In this document: one piece after another, positions 30,826 to 32,036 of the stretch
How positions within the stretch are numbered: position 1 is the first letter of the stretch
How the letters are laid out: the number at the start of each line of letters is the position of its first letter
From: CAG-877 sp963645945
GTDB taxonomy: Bacteria; Bacillota_I; Bacilli_A; RF39; UBA660
Direction: 5' to 3'
Assembly: GCA_963645945.1 (NCBI GenBank)
Contig: CAVIUA010000044.1
Coordinates: 1 to 32,036 of the forward strand
Length of the DNA stretch: 32,036 nt
Made by a program: the position numbers and the translations under genes
The notes under the pieces: generated by a model
What the model was told of the DNA's origin: nothing
Database searches by the model: none
Seen by the model: only the letters and a program-made list of their open reading frames with translations

Positions 30826-31086
30826 ATGTATCCATATATAAATAATTCGTATAATATGAAAAATAATAATAGCAATTATCAAAACTATGTTTATAGTAAT
30901 GATGGAGAAAGATTCTTCTGGGCTCCATTTGTTGTAGCTGGTCTTGCTGGAACAGCTTTAGGATATGGTATTGCTAATAATAATCAAATAAATAATATGA
31001 ATAAACCTTATTATAGTTACTATCCAGCTTATCCTATTGTTTATTATCCAAATGGTTTTACTAATTATAACAATTTCTATTATTAA
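30826..31086 (+). CDS. Small Tyr/Asn-rich protein with a Gly-rich hydrophobic core
   Basis: This 86-residue protein has three parts. The N-terminus is rich in Asn and Tyr (about 1-25). A hydrophobic Gly/Ala stretch, FFWAPFVVAGLAGTALGYGIA (about 30-50), follows, and the C-terminus is nearly all Tyr, Pro and Asn (PYYSYYPAYPIVYYPNGF). This layout is seen in small spore coat or surface proteins of Firmicutes, where Tyr residues can be cross-linked. I cannot name a family. The GAGGAGG ribosome site is very strong, which suggests an abundant protein. A terminator begins at the stop codon. Confidence 0.72.
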   Translation: MYPYINNSYNMKNNNSNYQNYVYSNDGERFFWAPFVVAGLAGTALGYGIANNNQINNMNKPYYSYYPAYPIVYYPNGFTNYNNFYY

Positions 31087-31105
31087 AAAGTCGCAAGACT
31101 TTTTT
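31085..31105 (+). terminator. Terminator after the Tyr/Asn-rich protein gene
   Basis: AAAAAGTC (31085-31092) and GACTTTTTT (31097-31105) form a stem around a GCAA tetraloop, overlapping the stop codon. Confidence 0.85.
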
Positions 31106-31154
31106 CTTGACCTTTAAAGTATTACCTGTTAATATACAAAACACAGGTGATAAT

Positions 31155-31796
31155 ATGGAATACGAAAATAAAGAGTTATGTCGTGAATGTGGAGGAAGTT
31201 GTTGCAAAAAGTCTGGTTGTGATTATTATACTAGTGATTTTAAAGTATTAAATAAAAATGCCGTCCTAGATTTATTAAAAACGGGAAATGTCTCAATAGT
31301 TTCAGCTCTAAAATTCTCTAAAACAAAAGATGGAAAAACTATTGTATCTCCATTCTTATATTTAAGGGCAAGAAATGAAGAAAGAGATGTAATTGATTTA
31401 TTTTCTATGAAAAGACAATGTTCTATGTTAACACCAACTGGTTGTTTATATGATTTAGAAAATAGACCAGCAGGCGGCGTAAATCTTATTCCTAGTAAAG
31501 AAAGATGCACACCTTTATTAAATCCAATGGATGAATTAAATAAATGGACTCCATATCAAAATATGCTTTCAAAAATAGTTACAAGATATACAGGAAAAAG
31601 TGTAATGGAAGTATTGAGAGAAGATGTTTCAACAGTGTTTTATCAAGTACTAACAAAAGACTTTGATGGAGTAGATGAAAGAGAAGTAGCTGACATTACA
31701 AGTTGTATACAAGAGTTATCACTTTGTTACCCAAAAGAATATGAACAGGCTAAAGAAAAGCAAAAAGCCTCTACTAAACTCTATTGTAAAAAGTAA
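31155..31796 (+). CDS. YkgJ-type Cys-cluster protein (putative Zn/Fe-chelating)
   Basis: This 213-residue protein starts at ATG 31155 behind AGGTGATAAT. The N-terminal ELCRECGGSCCKKSGCDYY carries the Cys cluster of the YkgJ/UPF0153 family. Later Cys in KRQCSMLTPTGCLYDLENRP and SKERCTPL complete the pattern (C...GC......RP..C). The family includes proteins related to flagellin N-methylase and is thought to bind zinc or an Fe-S cluster; the reaction is not established. The C-terminal ~80 residues are helical. The stop lies within the -35 region of the small RNA promoter described next. Confidence 0.75.
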   Translation: MEYENKELCRECGGSCCKKSGCDYYTSDFKVLNKNAVLDLLKTGNVSIVSALKFSKTKDGKTIVSPFLYLRARNEERDVIDLFSMKRQCSMLTPTGCLYDLENRPAGGVNLIPSKERCTPLLNPMDELNKWTPYQNMLSKIVTRYTGKSVMEVLREDVSTVFYQVLTKDFDGVDEREVADITSCIQELSLCYPKEYEQAKEKQKASTKLYCKK

Positions 31797-31812
31797 TCAC
31801 TTATGATATATT
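31784..31812 (+). promoter_or_regulatory. Promoter of the predicted short RNA at the right edge
   Basis: TTGTAA at 31784-31789, a 17-base spacer, and TATATT at 31807-31812. It lies across the end of the Cys-cluster gene. The first G/A start would be near 31819. Confidence 0.45.
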
Positions 31813-31818
31813 TAATTT

Positions 31819-31928
31819 ATCAAGGAAACTTGATAAAAAAAGGAAGCATTCAGTTGTTCCGAAAATTGAATGTCTACCTATTGTTTAAAAGGGACATTTA
31901 ATTCCTAAGAATTAAGTGTCATTTTTTT
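31819..31928 (+). ncRNA. Predicted ~110-nt RNA antisense to the small hydrophobic-peptide mRNA
   Basis: The promoter at 31784-31812 and a strong terminator (GACATTTAATTC 31893-31904 with GAATTAAGTGTC 31909-31920, then a T run) define a short transcript. It would open with a TCAAG-GAAA-CTTGA hairpin (31820-31833) and have an internal stem (CATTCAGTT 31847-31855 with AATTGAATG 31864-31872). It is complementary to the 3' part of the minus-strand peptide mRNA. No ORF is evident in it. The same terminator would also end the transcript of the Cys-cluster gene, which is the simpler reading if the promoter is inactive. Confidence 0.45.
31835..31872 (-). terminator. Minus-strand terminator of the small-peptide transcript
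   Basis: On the minus strand CATTCAATT and AACTGAATG form a stem (31872-31864 with 31855-31847). It is followed, after CTTCC, by a run of seven T (31841-31835). Confidence 0.6.
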
Positions 31929-32011
31929 ATTATAATAATCAATATGATTAAAAGAAATAAAATGATAGAAAGAGAGTGTAAAAACTTTATAACAAAGGTT
32001 CTTGTTTTCAT
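31919..32011 (-). CDS. 30-residue hydrophobic peptide, candidate type I toxin
   Basis: This ORF is too short for a standard gene call. It encodes MKTRTFVIKFLHSLS followed by IILFLLIILIIII and a KK end: a basic N-terminus, one membrane helix and a Lys tail. It has a perfect AAAGGAGG site (complement of 32021-32028) 9 bases before the ATG. A second ATG at 32017 opens only the two-codon frame ATG GAA TGA, whose stop overlaps the peptide's start. Size, topology and a convergent antisense RNA are those of membrane-acting type I toxins such as the BsrG/TxpA group, but I see no sequence identity to a named one. Its promoter would lie beyond the window. A small membrane regulator is the alternative. 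Confidence 0.55.
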   Translation of the reverse strand: MKTRTFVIKFLHSLSIILFLLIILIIIIKK

Positions 32012-32036
32012 TCCATCAAACCTCCTTTCTAAAAAA

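Noticed and set aside
31835..32011. Leader-peptide attenuator: Ile/Leu-rich peptide followed by three alternative stems on the minus strand
   Set aside because: The stem segments can pair alternatively (AATTGAATGTC with GACATTTAATT), but no minus-strand gene follows for about 2.8 kb, so there is nothing to attenuate. Two convergent terminators plus a small gene is the simpler reading.

Overview
The window is very AT-rich DNA with short intergenic gaps, strong Shine-Dalgarno sites (GGAGG, GGTGAT), Bacillus-type promoters and CCA-encoded tRNAs. It looks like a low-GC Firmicute of the class Bacilli, probably a host-associated uncultured or Mollicutes-related lineage. Several genes belong to endospore-former families: two CotY/CotZ-type coat proteins, a SpoIIB-like SPOR protein, SpoIVFA- and SpoIVFB-like proteins, a YutH/CotS-like protein and an orphan membrane histidine kinase. 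The lineage assignment is inference.

Layout. 1-1.8 kb: end of a membrane protein, a putative YutH-like protein, NfuA (minus strand) and an S1-domain protein. 1.88-3.16 kb: two promoter-driven tRNA clusters of six genes each (Val Thr Tyr Gln Lys Leu; Ser fMet Asp Phe Arg Pro), each closed by a terminator. 3.4-11.0 kb: a mixed region with an orphan MvaI/BcnI-type endonuclease, a D-Ala-D-Ala carboxypeptidase gene split by an in-frame TAA, a metallophosphoesterase, an FAD oxidoreductase, a cyclophilin lipoprotein, dCMP deaminase and an ABC exporter gene without a usable start. 11.1-17.9 kb: a T-box-controlled valS followed by a spoIIB-like gene, radC, mreC, mreD, spoIVFA-like and spoIVFB. This is the classical Bacillus valS...spoIIB-maf-radC-mreBCD-minCD-spoIVFAB order with folC, maf, mreB and minCD missing. 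tRNA-Ala follows.

18.2-26.6 kb is the most unusual part. It runs all on the plus strand: a PrsW-type protease with a zinc ribbon, a GT4 glycosyltransferase, a coiled-coil protein, a 445-aa protein with an Asn/Glu/Pro/Thr linker and a C-terminal membrane anchor, three ~100-aa WXG100-like helical proteins, a 1048-aa protein with 11-residue repeats, and a DUF4176 protein. The 445-aa and 1048-aa proteins end in the same module (Gly/Ala membrane helix, YLDNKKNN, acidic tail, D-L-G-E-L/M at the C-terminus). I read this as a type VII secretion-linked cell-surface system whose secretion ATPase is not in the window.

26.6-32.0 kb: rodA (minus), a small unknown gene, two coat-type genes (minus), a membrane-anchored EIIB-like protein lacking its phosphorylated Cys, the histidine kinase, a Tyr/Asn-rich small protein and a YkgJ-type Cys-cluster protein. 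At the right edge, a 30-aa hydrophobic peptide ORF (minus) converges with a predicted short antisense RNA (plus), the arrangement of a type I toxin-antitoxin pair.

Three genes (spoIVFB, radC, the ABC exporter) have an ATA codon exactly where the start is expected and no sensible ATG/GTG/TTG. Two genes carry an in-frame TAA. All positions come from reading the sequence; family names rest on motif recognition without database searches.
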